Assembly (NCBI RefSeq): GCF_000421545.1
Contig: NZ_ATXF01000012.1
Span: forward strand, 83,567 to 147,566
Direction: 5' to 3'
DNA length: 64,000 nucleotides
Source of the DNA: Agromyces italicus DSM 16388
GTDB taxonomy: Bacteria; Actinomycetota; Actinomycetes; Actinomycetales; Microbacteriaceae
Shown: positions 8,010 to 17,663 of the stretch, one piece after another
Layout of the letters: the number at the start of each line of letters is the position of its first letter
How positions within the stretch are numbered: the stretch's first letter is position 1
Position numbers and translations under genes: made by a program
The notes under the pieces: generated by a model
Told to the model about the DNA's origin: nothing
Databases searched by the model: none
Seen by the model: only the letters and a program-made list of their open reading frames with translations

Positions 8010-10295
8010 CTACTCGTCGTCGGCGCCCTCGGCGGGAGCCTCGGCGTGCTCACCGGTCGCGCCGCGACCCTCGGAGTCCGCGTCTTCCGCCAGCACCGGG
8101 GCGAGCGAGAGCTTGCCGCGGTCGTCGATCTTCGTGATCTCGACGAGGATCTTCTGGCCGACGCCCAGAACGTCTTCGACGTTCTCGACACGCTTGCCGC
8201 CGGCGAGCTTGCGCACCTCGCTGATGTGCAGCAGTCCGTCTTTGCCCGGGAGCAGCGAGATGAACGCGCCGAAGGCGGCGATCTTCACGACCGTGCCGAG
8301 GAACTGCTCGCCGACCTCGGGGTTCGTCGGGTTGGCGATGGCGTTGACCTGGGCGCGGGCGGCCTCGGCCGACGGGCCGTCGACGGCGCCGATGTAGACG
8401 GTGCCGTCCTCCTCGATGGAGATATCGGCGCCGGTCTCGTCTTGAATGGCGTTGATCGTCTTGCCCTTGGGGCCGATCAGCTCGCCGATCTTGTCGACCG
8501 GGATCTGCACGCTGATGACGCGGGGCGCGGTCGGCGCCATCTCGTCGGGCGCGTCGATCGCGGCGTTCAGCACGGCGAGGATCGTCGTGCGGGCGTCCTT
8601 CGCCTGCGTCAGCGCGCCGGCGAGCACCGAGGCGGGGATGCCGTCGAGCTTCGTGTCGAGCTGGATCGCGGTGACGAACTCGCTGGTGCCGGCGACCTTG
8701 AAGTCCATGTCGCCGAGCGCGTCTTCGGCGCCGAGGATGTCGGTGAGCGCCGCGTAGCGGGTCTCGCCGTTCACGGTGTCGGAGATGAGGCCCATGGCGA
8801 TGCCCGCGACGGGTGCGCGGAGCGGCACGCCGGCGTTCAGCAGCGACAGGGTCGACGCGCAGACCGAGCCCATCGAGGTCGAGCCGTTCGAGCCGAGCGC
8901 CTCGGAGACCTGACGGATGGCGTAGGGGAACTCTTCACGGGTCGGCAGCACCGGCACGAGCGCACGCTCGGCGAGCGCGCCGTGGCCGATCTCGCGGCGC
9001 TTGGGCGAACCCACCCGACCCGTCTCACCCGTCGAGTAGGGCGGGAAGTTGTAGTTGTGCATGTAGCGCTTCTTCGTCACCGGCGAAAGCGAGTCGATCT
9101 GCTGCTCGAGCTTCAGCATGTTCAGCGTGGTGACGCCCAGGATCTGGGTCTCGCCGCGCTGGAAGATCGCCGAACCGTGCACGCGCGGCACGACCTGGAC
9201 CTCTGCATCGAGCGGGCGGATGTCGGCGAGGCCGCGGCCGTCGATGCGGACGCCCTCTTCGAGGACGCGCGAGCGCACGACGTGTTTGGTCACCGACTTG
9301 TAGGCGGCGGAGATCTCGGCGATCGCGGGCTCGGGGAGCTCGCCCGCCTCGATCTTGGCGATGACGTGCTCCTTGACGCGAGCCTTGAGCGCGTCGTCGG
9401 CGTCCTGACGCTCGACCTTGCCGGCGATCTGGTAGACGCCCTTGAGCTCTTCGAGGGCGAACGCCTCGACGACGGCCTTCGTCTCAGGCTGGTACGGCGG
9501 GAACGTCGGGTAGTCGGCGGTCGGCTTCGCGGCGGTCTTCGCGACCTGCTCCTGGGCCTCGACGAGCTGCTTGATGAACGGCTTCGACGCCTCGATGCCC
9601 TGTGCGATGACCTCTTCGTTCGGCTTGACGGCGCCGCCCTGGATGAGGTTCCACGCGTTGTCGGTCGCCTCGGCCTCGATCATCATGATCGCGACGTCGT
9701 GCGTGCCGTCGGCCTCGGTCACGACACGACCCGCGACGACCATGCTGAACACGGCGTCCGCGAGCTGCGAGTGCTTCGGGAACGCGACCCACTGGCCGTC
9801 GATGAGCGCGACGCGCACGCCGGCCACGGGGCCGGAGAACGGAAGGCCCGAGAGCTGGGTCGAGAGCGAGGCGGCGTTGATGGCGAGCACATCGTAGAGC
9901 TCGTCGGGCTCGATGGCGAGCACCGTGACGACGACCTGCACCTCGTTGCGGAGGCCCTCGACGAACGAGGGGCGCAGGGGGCGGTCGATGAGACGGCAGG
10001 TGAGGATCGCCTCGGTCGAGGGGCGGCCCTCGCGACGGAAGAACGAGCCCGGGATGCGGCCCGCGGCGTACATGCGCTCTTCGACGTCGATCGTCAGCGG
10101 GAAGAAGTCGAAGTGCTCCTTCGGCTGCTTCGAGACGGAGGTCGCCGAGAGCAGCATGGTCTCTTCGTCGATGTAGGCGACCGCCGAGCCCTGCGCCTGC
10201 TGCGCGAGGCGGCCGGTCTCGAAGCGGATGGTGCGGGTGCCGAACTTGCCATTGTCGATGACGGTCTCGGCGAACGTGATTTCAGGACCTTCCAA
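8010..10295 (-). CDS. pnp: Polyribonucleotide nucleotidyltransferase (PNPase)
   Basis: A 761-residue 3'-to-5' phosphorolytic exoribonuclease of RNA turnover. Two RNase PH-like domains are separated by a helical linker, followed by a KH domain ([15 protein letters not shown], about residue 600) and an S1 domain ([18 protein letters not shown], about 675), ending in an acidic tail. In actinobacteria this protein is often labelled guanosine pentaphosphate synthetase I/PNPase. The start is set at TTG 10295, giving (M)[15 protein letters not shown], because AAAGGAGA lies about 9 nt upstream; longer versions add sequence not found in the family. It stands alone between its own promoter region and terminator, not beside rpsO. 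Confidence 0.95.
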   Translation of the reverse strand: MEGPEITFAETVIDNGKFGTRTIRFETGRLAQQAQGSAVAYIDEETMLLSATSVSKQPKEHFDFFPLTIDVEERMYAAGRIPGSFFRREGRPSTEAILTCRLIDRPLRPSFVEGLRNEVQVVVTVLAIEPDELYDVLAINAASLSTQLSGLPFSGPVAGVRVALIDGQWVAFPKHSQLADAVFSMVVAGRVVTEADGTHDVAIMMIEAEATDNAWNLIQGGAVKPNEEVIAQGIEASKPFIKQLVEAQEQVAKTAAKPTADYPTFPPYQPETKAVVEAFALEELKGVYQIAGKVERQDADDALKARVKEHVIAKIEAGELPEPAIAEISAAYKSVTKHVVRSRVLEEGVRIDGRGLADIRPLDAEVQVVPRVHGSAIFQRGETQILGVTTLNMLKLEQQIDSLSPVTKKRYMHNYNFPPYSTGETGRVGSPKRREIGHGALAERALVPVLPTREEFPYAIRQVSEALGSNGSTSMGSVCASTLSLLNAGVPLRAPVAGIAMGLISDTVNGETRYAALTDILGAEDALGDMDFKVAGTSEFVTAIQLDTKLDGIPASVLAGALTQAKDARTTILAVLNAAIDAPDEMAPTAPRVISVQIPVDKIGELIGPKGKTINAIQDETGADISIEEDGTVYIGAVDGPSAEAARAQVNAIANPTNPEVGEQFLGTVVKIAAFGAFISLLPGKDGLLHISEVRKLAGGKRVENVEDVLGVGQKILVEITKIDDRGKLSLAPVLAEDADSEGRGATGEHAEAPAEGADDE

Positions 10296-10639
10296 GAGGC
10301 CTCTCCTTTGTTTACCGTCGCACCCCGTGTGGGCACGACTCATACGAAGGAGCAGGAACAGGCATTACGAATCGCAAGAGCTTGCGTTCACGCTGGCCAC
10401 CAGTAGAAGTCCACCGATCGTCGGTCGAGGAGCGCGGAGCGCGTCTCGAGACCCTCGGTGATCCACCACAGGGGACCAGCTTCCTGCCGGCCTGCTCCAG
10501 TGATCGCCCGGGCGAATGCACGGGCAACCGCTCACAATGCTAGCAGAGGGCCCGTTTTCGGCCGGTGAACTGCGGATGTCCCGCGAGTGACGCCTCGTCG
10601 CGGCGCGCACCGCGCGGCATCCGTGCCAGACTCGAGGGC
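10296..10639 (-). promoter_or_regulatory. pnp upstream region with a long possible leader
   Basis: No gene was found in these 344 bp. On the minus strand TAGCAT (10537-10542) is a reasonable -10 element and would give a leader of about 235 nt before the pnp TTG. PNPase genes are often controlled through long leaders, but no specific fold is claimed. The right end also holds the start region of the next plus-strand gene. Confidence 0.35.
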
Positions 10640-10831
10640 ATGACTTCCGACGAGCAGACGACTCCCAGCGCCTCCGAGGAGACCAAGCGCAAGTTCCGTG
10701 AAGCGCTCGACCGCAAGAACAACGCGTCGAAGCGCCGCGAGGGCGAAGCACACCTCGACGGCGGCGGCCAGGCGCAGGACGCGCACGGCCCCGCCTCGCA
10801 CAAGCGCGAGTTCCGCCGCAAGAGCGGCTGA
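10640..10831 (+). CDS. Small charged DUF5302-type protein
   Basis: A 63-residue hydrophilic protein with the conserved actinobacterial pattern SEETKRKFREALDRKNNAS, then GEAHLDGG, and the ending HKREFRRKSG, which I recognise as the DUF5302 family. It is rich in Lys, Arg and Glu with no membrane segment or cysteine, so it may be a nucleic-acid-associated or disordered stress protein; the function is unknown. The ATG at 10640 is preferred because conservation starts there. CAGACT lies 7 nt before it, so it may be leaderless. Confidence 0.75.
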   Translation: MTSDEQTTPSASEETKRKFREALDRKNNASKRREGEAHLDGGGQAQDAHGPASHKREFRRKSG

Positions 10832-10910
10832 GCCTCGGTCTGGACATCGGGCGGCCGTGGGCGTTGGATGGAGGTGGTACGCACCATTCCGACGTTCAAG
10901 GGGGAACATC

Positions 10911-11117
10911 ATGGCTTCCGTCGCACGTGTCACGACCATCACCGTCCGCTCCGAGAAAAGCTTCGACGACGCCGTCGCCGCCGGGGTCGCCCGCGCGGCG
11001 GAGACGCTCCGCAATGTGACTGGAGCGTGGGTGAAGGAGCAGAAGGTCGAAGCGGCCGACGGGCGGATCACGGCCTGGTCGGTCACCCTCGAGGTGACCT
11101 TCGTGCTCGAGGACTGA
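10911..11117 (+). CDS. Dodecin family flavin-binding protein
   Basis: A 68-residue dodecin, which forms hollow 12-mers that store or buffer flavins or CoA. The family pattern is clear: VARVTTITVRSEKSFDDAV, then RAAETLRNVTGAWVKEQKV with the flavin-stacking Trp40, and the end WSVTLEVTFVLED. Normal length. A GGGGGAA ribosome site lies 5 nt before the ATG. It stands alone on the plus strand, facing a secreted protein gene. Confidence 0.9.
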   Translation: MASVARVTTITVRSEKSFDDAVAAGVARAAETLRNVTGAWVKEQKVEAADGRITAWSVTLEVTFVLED

Positions 11118-11197
11118 CGTCTCGGGCACCGCGCACCGCAGTACGAACCCGGCGGAGACGCGATCGCTCCCCCGCCGGGTTCGTGCGCGCGCACCGA

Positions 11198-11695
11198 TCA
11201 GACCGGGGAGCCCGAGCTGAACGTGCCCTTCAGCATGATCGAGGCGCCGCTCGTCAGATCGTCGACCCTGACGTTCGACCACGTGACCGCGGTCAGCGTC
11301 GAGGTCTGGCCGTTCGGGCAGTCGAGCACGTCGGCGGCTGCGGGCGGCGACAGCGAGAGCATGCCCACGAGGTTGCCGTTCTTGCCCGCGGTGAAGGCGC
11401 CGCTCTCCGAGACGTCGGCCGAGACGGTCGTCTTCTTCGGATCGCTCGGGTTGTTGCCGCCGTTGTTGATGCACTGGTAAGTGGCGTCGAGGTGCGCCGT
11501 CGCCTGGACGGTCTCGACGGAGCCCGACGACAAGCCGGCCTCCTTGAACTGCACGACGACGTTCACGCCGTCGGCCGACGCGCTCGTCGCGCTCTTGATG
11601 AAGTGGGGGCTGCCGCCCGCCATGGCCGGGCCCGCGCCGGCGAGCACGAGCGCGGCGGCCGCGGCGAGCGCGACCAAGGCCTTGCGAATGGACAT
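11198..11695 (-). CDS. Secreted protein of unknown function
   Basis: A 165-residue precursor. Residues 1-27 form a Sec signal peptide (MSIRK, an Ala/Val/Leu core, then GPAMAGG with cleavage after AMA). The mature part of about 138 residues is rich in Ser, Thr and Ala, with two cysteines (in YQCINNGGN and DVLDCPNGQ) that may form a disulphide. Alternating hydrophobic patterns suggest a beta-sandwich. I do not recognise the family; similar small exported proteins occur in many actinobacteria. The ATG has GGAAGGATCC upstream. Confidence 0.75.
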   Translation of the reverse strand: MSIRKALVALAAAAALVLAGAGPAMAGGSPHFIKSATSASADGVNVVVQFKEAGLSSGSVETVQATAHLDATYQCINNGGNNPSDPKKTTVSADVSESGAFTAGKNGNLVGMLSLSPPAAADVLDCPNGQTSTLTAVTWSNVRVDDLTSGASIMLKGTFSSGSPV

Positions 11696-11945
11696 GTTGG
11701 ATCCTTCCGATCGGGTTTCGAAATCGGCGACCCGGCCGTCGTCGACCCGCGAGACCTCGTCCCCCCCCGATCGGAATGCGCGCGGTGTTCGCGGTCATGA
11801 GACCGCGTCCCGATTGCGAGCGTACGCCCGCCGTCAGGCCGCCTTCAGCAATACCTGATGATTCCTCACCTATACCCCCAGAACTGGGGCCCGCACGCAG
11901 GACTGGGTGCCGCGCGCGAACGCAGGGACGCAGGACGGCCCACTG

Positions 11946-12578
11946 CTACTCCCCCGCAAGGCCTCCGATGAGATGGCCGAACGGACGGTCGAGCTGGAAC
12001 GGATCGTTCACGAGCTGCGAGCGGTCGGTGCGCTCGACGAGGTCGGCGAACTCCTCCGCCCCGCGGAAGATCCGGTCGGGCAGCGAACGCACGCCGTCGC
12101 CCTCCGAGCCGCCCCAATCGCTCGTCGCCGCGAAGACCCCGGTCGTCACGGGCACCGCGTGAAGGTAGGTGAAGAGCGGCCGGATCGCGTAATCGATCGC
12201 GAGCGAGTGCCGTGGCGTGCCGCCCGTGGCCCCGATGAGCACGGGCAGGTCGGTGAGCGCCTGCGGGTCGATCACGTCGATGAACGACTTGAAGAGGCCC
12301 GCGTAGCTCGTCGTGAAGATCGGCGTCACGGCGATGAGGCCGTCGGCCGACGCGATCGCGTCGAGCGCCTCCTCGAGCCTGGGCGGGGCGAAGCCGAGCA
12401 GCAGGTGGTTCGTGATGTCGTGCGCGAGCTCGCGGAGCTCGAACGTGCGCACCTCGGCCTCGACGCCGCGCTCGGCGAGCGCGGAGACGGCGTCGGCGGC
12501 GAGCCGGTCGGCGAGCTGACGGGTCGAGCTGGGGGTGGACAGCCCTGCCGAGACGACGACGATCTTCTTGGCGGTCAT
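11946..12578 (-). CDS. NAD(P)H-dependent FMN reductase, partner of an LLM monooxygenase
   Basis: A 210-residue flavodoxin-fold reductase that would supply reduced FMN. The FMN phosphate loop is seen near the start (VVVSAGLSTPSSTRQLADRL), and the TPIFTTSYAGLFKSFIDVID segment with the following GATGG motif is typical. It matches the CE1759-type reductases always found with CE1758-type luciferase-like enzymes. Its ATG overlaps the stop of that partner gene (ATGA, 12575-12578), so the two are made together. Substrate unknown. Confidence 0.88.
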   Translation of the reverse strand: MTAKKIVVVSAGLSTPSSTRQLADRLAADAVSALAERGVEAEVRTFELRELAHDITNHLLLGFAPPRLEEALDAIASADGLIAVTPIFTTSYAGLFKSFIDVIDPQALTDLPVLIGATGGTPRHSLAIDYAIRPLFTYLHAVPVTTGVFAATSDWGGSEGDGVRSLPDRIFRGAEEFADLVERTDRSQLVNDPFQLDRPFGHLIGGLAGE

Positions 12579-13804
12579 CGGGTCGCCCCCTGACGGGTCG
12601 CGGCGGGGCCGAAGGCCGATCCGGACTGCGGCTTCTCCTGCGCGTCGACCGTCTCGGTGTCCTGGTAGGGCGAGCCGACCGTGAGATTGTCACCGCGGTT
12701 GGCGTTCGGCGTCGCCTGCCGGGGGGCCGCGTCGCCGTACTTCGCAGTGACGAGCGAGGCGTGCGTCGGGGCATCCGGCACCTCGGCGGGGCGGTTCTTC
12801 GCGAACTCCTCGCGCAGCACCGCGACGACCTCGCCGAGCAGGTCGAGCTGCTCGAGCACGGTCTTGAGCGGGAGACCCGCGTGGTCGATGAGGAACAGCT
12901 GACGCTGGTAGTCGCCGACGTAGTCGCGGAACCCGAGCGTCTTGTCGATGACCTCCTGGGGGCTGCCGACGGTCAGCGGAGTCTGCTGCGTGAACTCCTC
13001 GAGGCTCGGGCCGTGCCCGTAGACGGGAGCGTTGTCGAAGTACGGACGGAAGTCGCGCACCGCGTCCTGCGAGTTGCGGCGCATGAACACCTGGCCGCCG
13101 AGGCCGACGATCGCCTGAGCGGCCGCGCCGTGGCCGTGGTGCTCGTAGCGCTGGCGGTAGAGGGCGACCATCCGCTGGGTGTGCGAGGCGGGCCAGAACA
13201 CATGGTTCGCGAAGAATCCGTCGCCGTAGAACGCGGCCTGCTCGGCGACCTCGGGAGTACGGATCGAGCCGTGCCACACGAACGGCGGCACTCCGTCGAG
13301 CGGGCGGGGCGTCGAGGTGAACCCCTGAAGCGGGGTGCGGAACTTGCCCGACCAGTCGACGACGTCTTCTCGCCAGAGGCGGTGCAGCAGTTCGTAGTTC
13401 TCGACGGCGAGCGGCAGGCCCTGTCGGATGTCCTGGCCGAACCAGGGGTAGACGGGGCCCGTGTTGCCGCGTCCGAGCATGAGGTCGGCGCGGCCGCCCG
13501 AGACGTGTTGGAGCATCGCGTAGTCCTCGGCGATCTTCACCGGGTCGTTCGTGGTGATGAGCGTCGTCGCGGTCGAGAGCTGCAGCGTCGAGGTCTGGCC
13601 TGCGATGTAGGCGAGGGTGGTCGTCGGCGACGACGACCAGAACGGCGGGTTGTGGTGCTCGCCGAGCGCGAAGACGTCGAGGCCGACCTCTTCGGCGCGC
13701 TTGGCGATCGCCACGGTGGCCGTGATGCGCTCGGCCTCGGTCGGCGTGCGCCCGGTAGTCGGGTCGGCGGTGATGTCGCTGACGGTGAAGATTCCGAATT
13801 GCAT
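12575..13804 (-). CDS. LLM-class FMN-dependent monooxygenase (CE1758-like)
   Basis: A 409-residue luciferase-like monooxygenase that would use FMNH2 from the overlapping reductase. It begins MQFGIFTVSDITADPTTGRT and has the TIM-barrel landmarks ALGEHHNPPF, TLITTNDPVKIAEDYAMLQHVSGGR and LGRGNTGPVYPWFG. A poorly conserved tail of about 50 residues (NANRGDNLTVGSPYQDTE) is typical of this subfamily. The start at 13804 is chosen because AGGAG lies 8 nt upstream; the ATG at 13825 has no ribosome site. First gene of a two-gene operon. Oxidative attack on an unknown small molecule is likely. Confidence 0.88.
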   Translation of the reverse strand: MQFGIFTVSDITADPTTGRTPTEAERITATVAIAKRAEEVGLDVFALGEHHNPPFWSSSPTTTLAYIAGQTSTLQLSTATTLITTNDPVKIAEDYAMLQHVSGGRADLMLGRGNTGPVYPWFGQDIRQGLPLAVENYELLHRLWREDVVDWSGKFRTPLQGFTSTPRPLDGVPPFVWHGSIRTPEVAEQAAFYGDGFFANHVFWPASHTQRMVALYRQRYEHHGHGAAAQAIVGLGGQVFMRRNSQDAVRDFRPYFDNAPVYGHGPSLEEFTQQTPLTVGSPQEVIDKTLGFRDYVGDYQRQLFLIDHAGLPLKTVLEQLDLLGEVVAVLREEFAKNRPAEVPDAPTHASLVTAKYGDAAPRQATPNANRGDNLTVGSPYQDTETVDAQEKPQSGSAFGPAATRQGATR

Positions 13805-13923
13805 TGCAGCTGCTCCTGAGCTCATCCGATGATAGGTAGAGTCTATGCGTTTGCATATATCTCGTCCAACCGCGGCGGTCCTCACGATATTCCCCGCTCT
13901 GCCCGGACGCACGGCCACGGCGA

Positions 13924-13929
13924 TACACT
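13924..13929 (+). promoter_or_regulatory. -10-like hexamer for a leaderless mRNA
   Basis: TACACT ends 7 nt before the ATG at 13937; no ribosome site is present. Confidence 0.5.
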
Positions 13930-13936
13930 CGGCCCG

Positions 13937-14743
13937 ATGAGCACGATCTCGGTCGTCATTCCGTGTCTCGACGACGCGGACTTCCTCCTCGCGTGCCTCG
14001 ACGCGATGGCCGTGCAGTCGCGCCCCGCCGACGAGATCATCGTCGTCGACAACGGCTCGACCGACGACACGGGTGCGGTGGCGCGCGCAGCGGGCGCCCG
14101 GGTCCTCCTCGAGCCCCGGCGCGGCATCTGGCCCGCGACCGCGACCGGCTTCGACGCCGCGAGGGGCGAGATCATCGCCCGGCTCGACGCCGACTCCGTG
14201 CCGGCACCCGACTGGCTCGCCGAGATCGAGCGGCGCATGGCCGAGAGGGACCGACCGACCGTCGTCACGAACGGCGGCCGATTCTACGGACGCACTGCCG
14301 CCGTCCGGTGGATCGCGCGCAACCTCTACATCGGCGGCTACTTCACCGTGATCGGCGGCCTGCTCGGCCACCCGCCGATCTTCGGATCGAACTACGCCAT
14401 CCGGGCCGACGCCTGGCAACGACTCGGGCACCTCGTGCACCGCGACCGCGCCGACGTGCACGACGACCTCGACCTCGCCTGGTGGATGCAGCCCGGCATG
14501 ACGGTCGTGCGCGACCGGCGGCTCGTCGTCGGCGTCTCTGCGCGGCCGTTCGACACCGCGGCCGGGCTCTGGCGACGAGTGCGCATGGCGTTCCACACCA
14601 TGTCGATCGAATCGCGCGAATGGCCGCCGCTCACCCGCCGCGCCGAGCGGCGAAGGGCACCGGCCTGGGTCTGGGAGTCGCCCGAGCTCCGCGACGTCAC
14701 GACCGAGTCCGACGCGGAGGGCGACGACGCGCTGCCGGCCTGA
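13937..14743 (+). CDS. Glycosyltransferase family 2 protein
   Basis: A 268-residue GT-A fold glycosyltransferase. The nucleotide-sugar site starts with SVVIPCLDDADFL, followed by VVDNGSTDDTG, and the metal-binding DxD is seen as RLDADS (about residues 80-85). The acceptor half includes GSNYAIRADAW and HDDLDLAWWM, the latter probably holding the catalytic acid. No signal peptide or clear membrane anchor. The substrate cannot be told from sequence; cell-envelope polysaccharide synthesis is usual for the family. The ATG at 13937 follows a -10-like hexamer by 7 nt and has no ribosome site. Confidence 0.85.
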   Translation: MSTISVVIPCLDDADFLLACLDAMAVQSRPADEIIVVDNGSTDDTGAVARAAGARVLLEPRRGIWPATATGFDAARGEIIARLDADSVPAPDWLAEIERRMAERDRPTVVTNGGRFYGRTAAVRWIARNLYIGGYFTVIGGLLGHPPIFGSNYAIRADAWQRLGHLVHRDRADVHDDLDLAWWMQPGMTVVRDRRLVVGVSARPFDTAAGLWRRVRMAFHTMSIESREWPPLTRRAERRRAPAWVWESPELRDVTTESDAEGDDALPA

Positions 14744-14794
14744 CACGCCGCGAACGAGGATGCCTCGCGGCCGGCGCCGCGACGCGGCATCCGC

Positions 14795-15703
14795 TCACTC
14801 GGCGACCGACCGACTCGCCTCGAACAGCGCGAGCATGTCGCGCACCAGCTGGTGCGGGGCCGTCTCGCAGGGGCTGTGCCCAGTGGGGTAGGTCACGAGG
14901 CGAGCGCCGAGCTCGCGAGCGGAGCGCTCGTGCAGCGCGTGCGGCCACAGGTCGTGCTCGCCGACGGCGACGAGCTTCGGGACGGATGTCGCGGCGAGTT
15001 CGGCGCGCACGTCGGGGGTCGCCATCATCAGGGCGATGATGTCGTCGACGCTCTCGCGCCGGGTGAGCGCGAACCGCTCGCGCACGAAGGCGAGTCGGCC
15101 AGGCGGCACCCGGTTGAGGTTGTTGCGGATGCCCCACAGCATGAGCCCTGCGCCCTGCCTCGGCGTCGTGAAGCCGCTCAGCCCGCCGATGCGTTTGACC
15201 CCTCGGAACGCCTGCCCGGGTTGAGGCGGTGAGCTCAGGAGCGTCAGGCTCGCGAAACGGTCGGGCCGTTCGAGCAGGGCGAGCCCCGCGAGCGTTCCTG
15301 CGAAGCTGTAGCCGAGGACGTGCGCCGCTCCCGCACCGTCGTCGAGCACCCCGATCAGGTCATCGAGGAAGAGCCGCAGCTCGTAGCGTTCACGCGGAGG
15401 CACGAGGTTCCACGGGCCTGCCTCGTGCGACTCGTACTGGCCGGAGAGGTCGAACGACTCCACCCGGTACCCCGCGGCGGCGAGCAGCGGCATCATGACG
15501 ACGAAGTCCTCCTTCGAGCCCGTCGCACCCGGTACCAGCACGACGCGTTGCCCGTCGGCCGGCCCGACGGCGATGCGCGCGAGCGGGCCGCTGGGCGCCG
15601 CGAACATCGTGCGCTCTGTGCCCGACGGAAGCGCCCGCCAGTCGCGGTCGGGCAGCGACTCGTCGAGCGTTCTCGCCCCGTCGATCGCCCTGACGACCCT
15701 CAC
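14795..15703 (-). CDS. Alpha/beta hydrolase
   Basis: A 302-residue alpha/beta hydrolase. The nucleophile elbow is GYSFAG, the acid is in GEHDLWP, and the catalytic His is in TGHSPCE. The oxyanion region VLVPGATGSKEDF and a cap domain are also visible. The GTG at 15703 is chosen because TATCGT lies 7 nt upstream, matching the leaderless pattern of this window; an ATG at 15742 would add 13 atypical residues. Substrate unknown (ester, lactone or C-C bond). The gene stands alone and is convergent with the glycosyltransferase gene. Confidence 0.82.
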   Translation of the reverse strand: MRVVRAIDGARTLDESLPDRDWRALPSGTERTMFAAPSGPLARIAVGPADGQRVVLVPGATGSKEDFVVMMPLLAAAGYRVESFDLSGQYESHEAGPWNLVPPRERYELRLFLDDLIGVLDDGAGAAHVLGYSFAGTLAGLALLERPDRFASLTLLSSPPQPGQAFRGVKRIGGLSGFTTPRQGAGLMLWGIRNNLNRVPPGRLAFVRERFALTRRESVDDIIALMMATPDVRAELAATSVPKLVAVGEHDLWPHALHERSARELGARLVTYPTGHSPCETAPHQLVRDMLALFEASRSVAE

Positions 15704-15710
15704 GACCCTC

Positions 15711-15716
15711 ACGATA
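15711..15716 (-). promoter_or_regulatory. -10-like hexamer for a leaderless mRNA (GTG start)
   Basis: TATCGT on the minus strand ends 7 nt before the proposed GTG at 15703. Confidence 0.4.
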
Positions 15717-15823
15717 GCGGCTGCCGGGCGCTCTGCGACCATGACGTTCCGACCGCACCGCCGGGCAGCCCCGCCGAGCGGCTCCGCCGGAGCTGCGCCG
15801 AGCACGCCGCACGACGCGACGAG

Positions 15824-15851
15824 GGCGGGGGTGCCGATCGGGCACCCCGCC
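15824..15851 (-). terminator. Terminator of the M28 aminopeptidase gene
   Basis: GGCGGGGGTGCC and GGCACCCCGCC form a strong GC stem with a single bulge around a 5-nt loop, about 40 bp past the stop codon at 15889. Confidence 0.7.
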
Positions 15852-15888
15852 CCCGCCCCGCGCTCCGCGCTCCGCGCTCCGCTCAGAG

Positions 15889-17469
15889 CTACCCGACGTC
15901 GCCGTGGGCGTGGCCGCCGTCGCTGCCGACGGTGCCCTCGGGGCCGGCGGGAGCCGGAAGGACGAGCCCACCAGGCACCTTCTTACCGGCGACCCCGTTG
16001 ACCGACTCCGTCGTGTACGAGTACGCCAGCACTGCCAGCGCGATCGCGTCGACGTTCACGTCGAGTGCATACGGGTCGACGTTGTCGAGATCGTCGCAGC
16101 TCTGGTGGTAGCACTGGTCGAGCATCTCGTCGACCTCGCCGCCCCAGATCGCCTGCTGCTCGGCGGTCTTCTCCGCATCGGCGCCCGTGAACAGACCACC
16201 CGCGGCGATTCCGTTCAAGATGAACGCCTCGTAGTCGCTGCGACCGCTGAACTCCGCATCGTCGTACGGCACGCCGACGCTCGTGAAGTAGCTCTCGAAC
16301 AGCTTCTCGATCTCGACCGACCCCTCGGGCACCGTCACCGGCGCCGGGAAGCCCGACTCGTCACCGTCGTAGGTCATGAACATGTAGTTCGGCGAGGCGA
16401 CCATGTCGAAGTTGAGATACAGGGCGATCTCGTCCTTCTCGGCCTGCGAGAGCGCGGCCACGTAGGCGGCCGAGCCGAGCAGGCCGTCCTCCTCGGCACC
16501 CCACCACGCGAGCCGCACGGTGTTCTGCGGCTTCACCTTCGACATCTGCTCGGCGATCTCGAGGAGCGCCGCCGATCCGCTGCCGTTGTCACTCATGCCC
16601 GAGCCCTCGCGCACCGAGTCGAGGTGCGCGCCGGCCATCACGACGTTGGCGTCGTTCGCGCCCGGGAGCTCGGCGATGATGTTCTTCTGCGGACGCGGGT
16701 CGGGCGCCGGCACGAAGACGTGCGCCGTGGAGTTCGCCTGTGCGAGCGCTTCGCCCTGCGCGAAGCTCGCGCCGACGACCGGGATGCCGTGCGCGACCGG
16801 CGTGCCGTCGGTTCGCGACGAGGCGTCGGCGACAACGAGGCCCTCGCGATCGGGCGTGTTGCCCTGATTGAAGATGATGACGCCGACGGCGCCCGCCTGC
16901 TCGGCGAAGAACGCCTTGTCGCCGAAGTTGCAGCTGCCGCGCTGCACGAGCGCGATCGCTCCTGCGGGGAACCCGGCGAAGTCGGACTCCTCGCAGCCGC
17001 TCGACGAGGCGCGCGGCGGCGTGAGGTTGATGTCGACCGGCACGACCGCTGCGGTGACGTCGCCGGCACCGCTTCCGCTGAATGCCCCGGTCGGGTAGTC
17101 GGCCTGTACCGGGGTCAACTGCTCGAGCGTCGAGTCCCCGATGAAGTCGTACGCGAACTCCTCGATCGAGACGTTCCAGCCGGCATCCTCGAGCGTCTCG
17201 ACGACGTAGTCGACGCTCGCCTCGTAGCCCGGGAGGCCGGCGGCCCGGTTGCCGCCGTTCTCGTCGGCGATCGACTGCAGCGCCTCGAGGTGCTCCATCG
17301 CGCCGTCGCCGCTCACGCATTCGAGCAGCTTGGAGATGGTGTTGTTGTTGCGGTTGTCGCACTTCGCGGCCGGCGCGGCGGTGGCCGCTCCTGCCGGGAA
17401 CAGGGCGACGGCGAACGCCGCGACGGTCGCGATCGCCAATCCGCGGGACGGTGTTACAGGTGACTTCAT
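15889..17469 (-). CDS. Secreted M28 family aminopeptidase with PA domain
   Basis: A 526-residue exported zinc aminopeptidase, similar to Streptomyces griseus aminopeptidase. Residues 1-32 form a signal peptide ending in AATAAPA. A protease-associated (PA) insert with LVQRGSCNFGDKA lies around 175-260. The M28 zinc ligands follow: GAHLDSV, then SDNGSG, then WWGAEEDGLLGS with the catalytic Glu, then NFDM, and a late His in the CYHQSCDD region. Cysteines in the mature part suggest disulphides. The ATG at 17469 has GGAGGAAGACG directly upstream. It would release N-terminal residues from peptides outside the cell. Single gene with its own terminator. Confidence 0.92.
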   Translation of the reverse strand: MKSPVTPSRGLAIATVAAFAVALFPAGAATAAPAAKCDNRNNNTISKLLECVSGDGAMEHLEALQSIADENGGNRAAGLPGYEASVDYVVETLEDAGWNVSIEEFAYDFIGDSTLEQLTPVQADYPTGAFSGSGAGDVTAAVVPVDINLTPPRASSSGCEESDFAGFPAGAIALVQRGSCNFGDKAFFAEQAGAVGVIIFNQGNTPDREGLVVADASSRTDGTPVAHGIPVVGASFAQGEALAQANSTAHVFVPAPDPRPQKNIIAELPGANDANVVMAGAHLDSVREGSGMSDNGSGSAALLEIAEQMSKVKPQNTVRLAWWGAEEDGLLGSAAYVAALSQAEKDEIALYLNFDMVASPNYMFMTYDGDESGFPAPVTVPEGSVEIEKLFESYFTSVGVPYDDAEFSGRSDYEAFILNGIAAGGLFTGADAEKTAEQQAIWGGEVDEMLDQCYHQSCDDLDNVDPYALDVNVDAIALAVLAYSYTTESVNGVAGKKVPGGLVLPAPAGPEGTVGSDGGHAHGDVG

Positions 17470-17651
17470 CGTCTTCCTCCAACCAGGCACCCGATCTGGG
17501 CGCCTGGCAAGGGAGCATAGAGCGCGCGGCGGTACCGAGAAAGGGGGTGGGCGAAACTCCGGACGAACGTCTCCCCCGGCGTGCCGCCCCGGCCCGATCC
17601 GTCCCCGGGTCGCTGACAGCGAACACCCGGCGGGTGCTCAGCGGCGTCGCC

Positions 17652-17657
17652 TAGGCT
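17652..17657 (+). promoter_or_regulatory. -10-like hexamer for a leaderless mRNA
   Basis: TAGGCT ends 6 nt before the ATG at 17664. Confidence 0.5.
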
Positions 17658-17663
17658 GGACGA

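Noticed and set aside
13805..14746. Extension of the monooxygenase gene upstream to 14746
   Set aside because: The added part lies opposite the glycosyltransferase gene and has no similarity to the family. The true start at 13804 has a good ribosome site.
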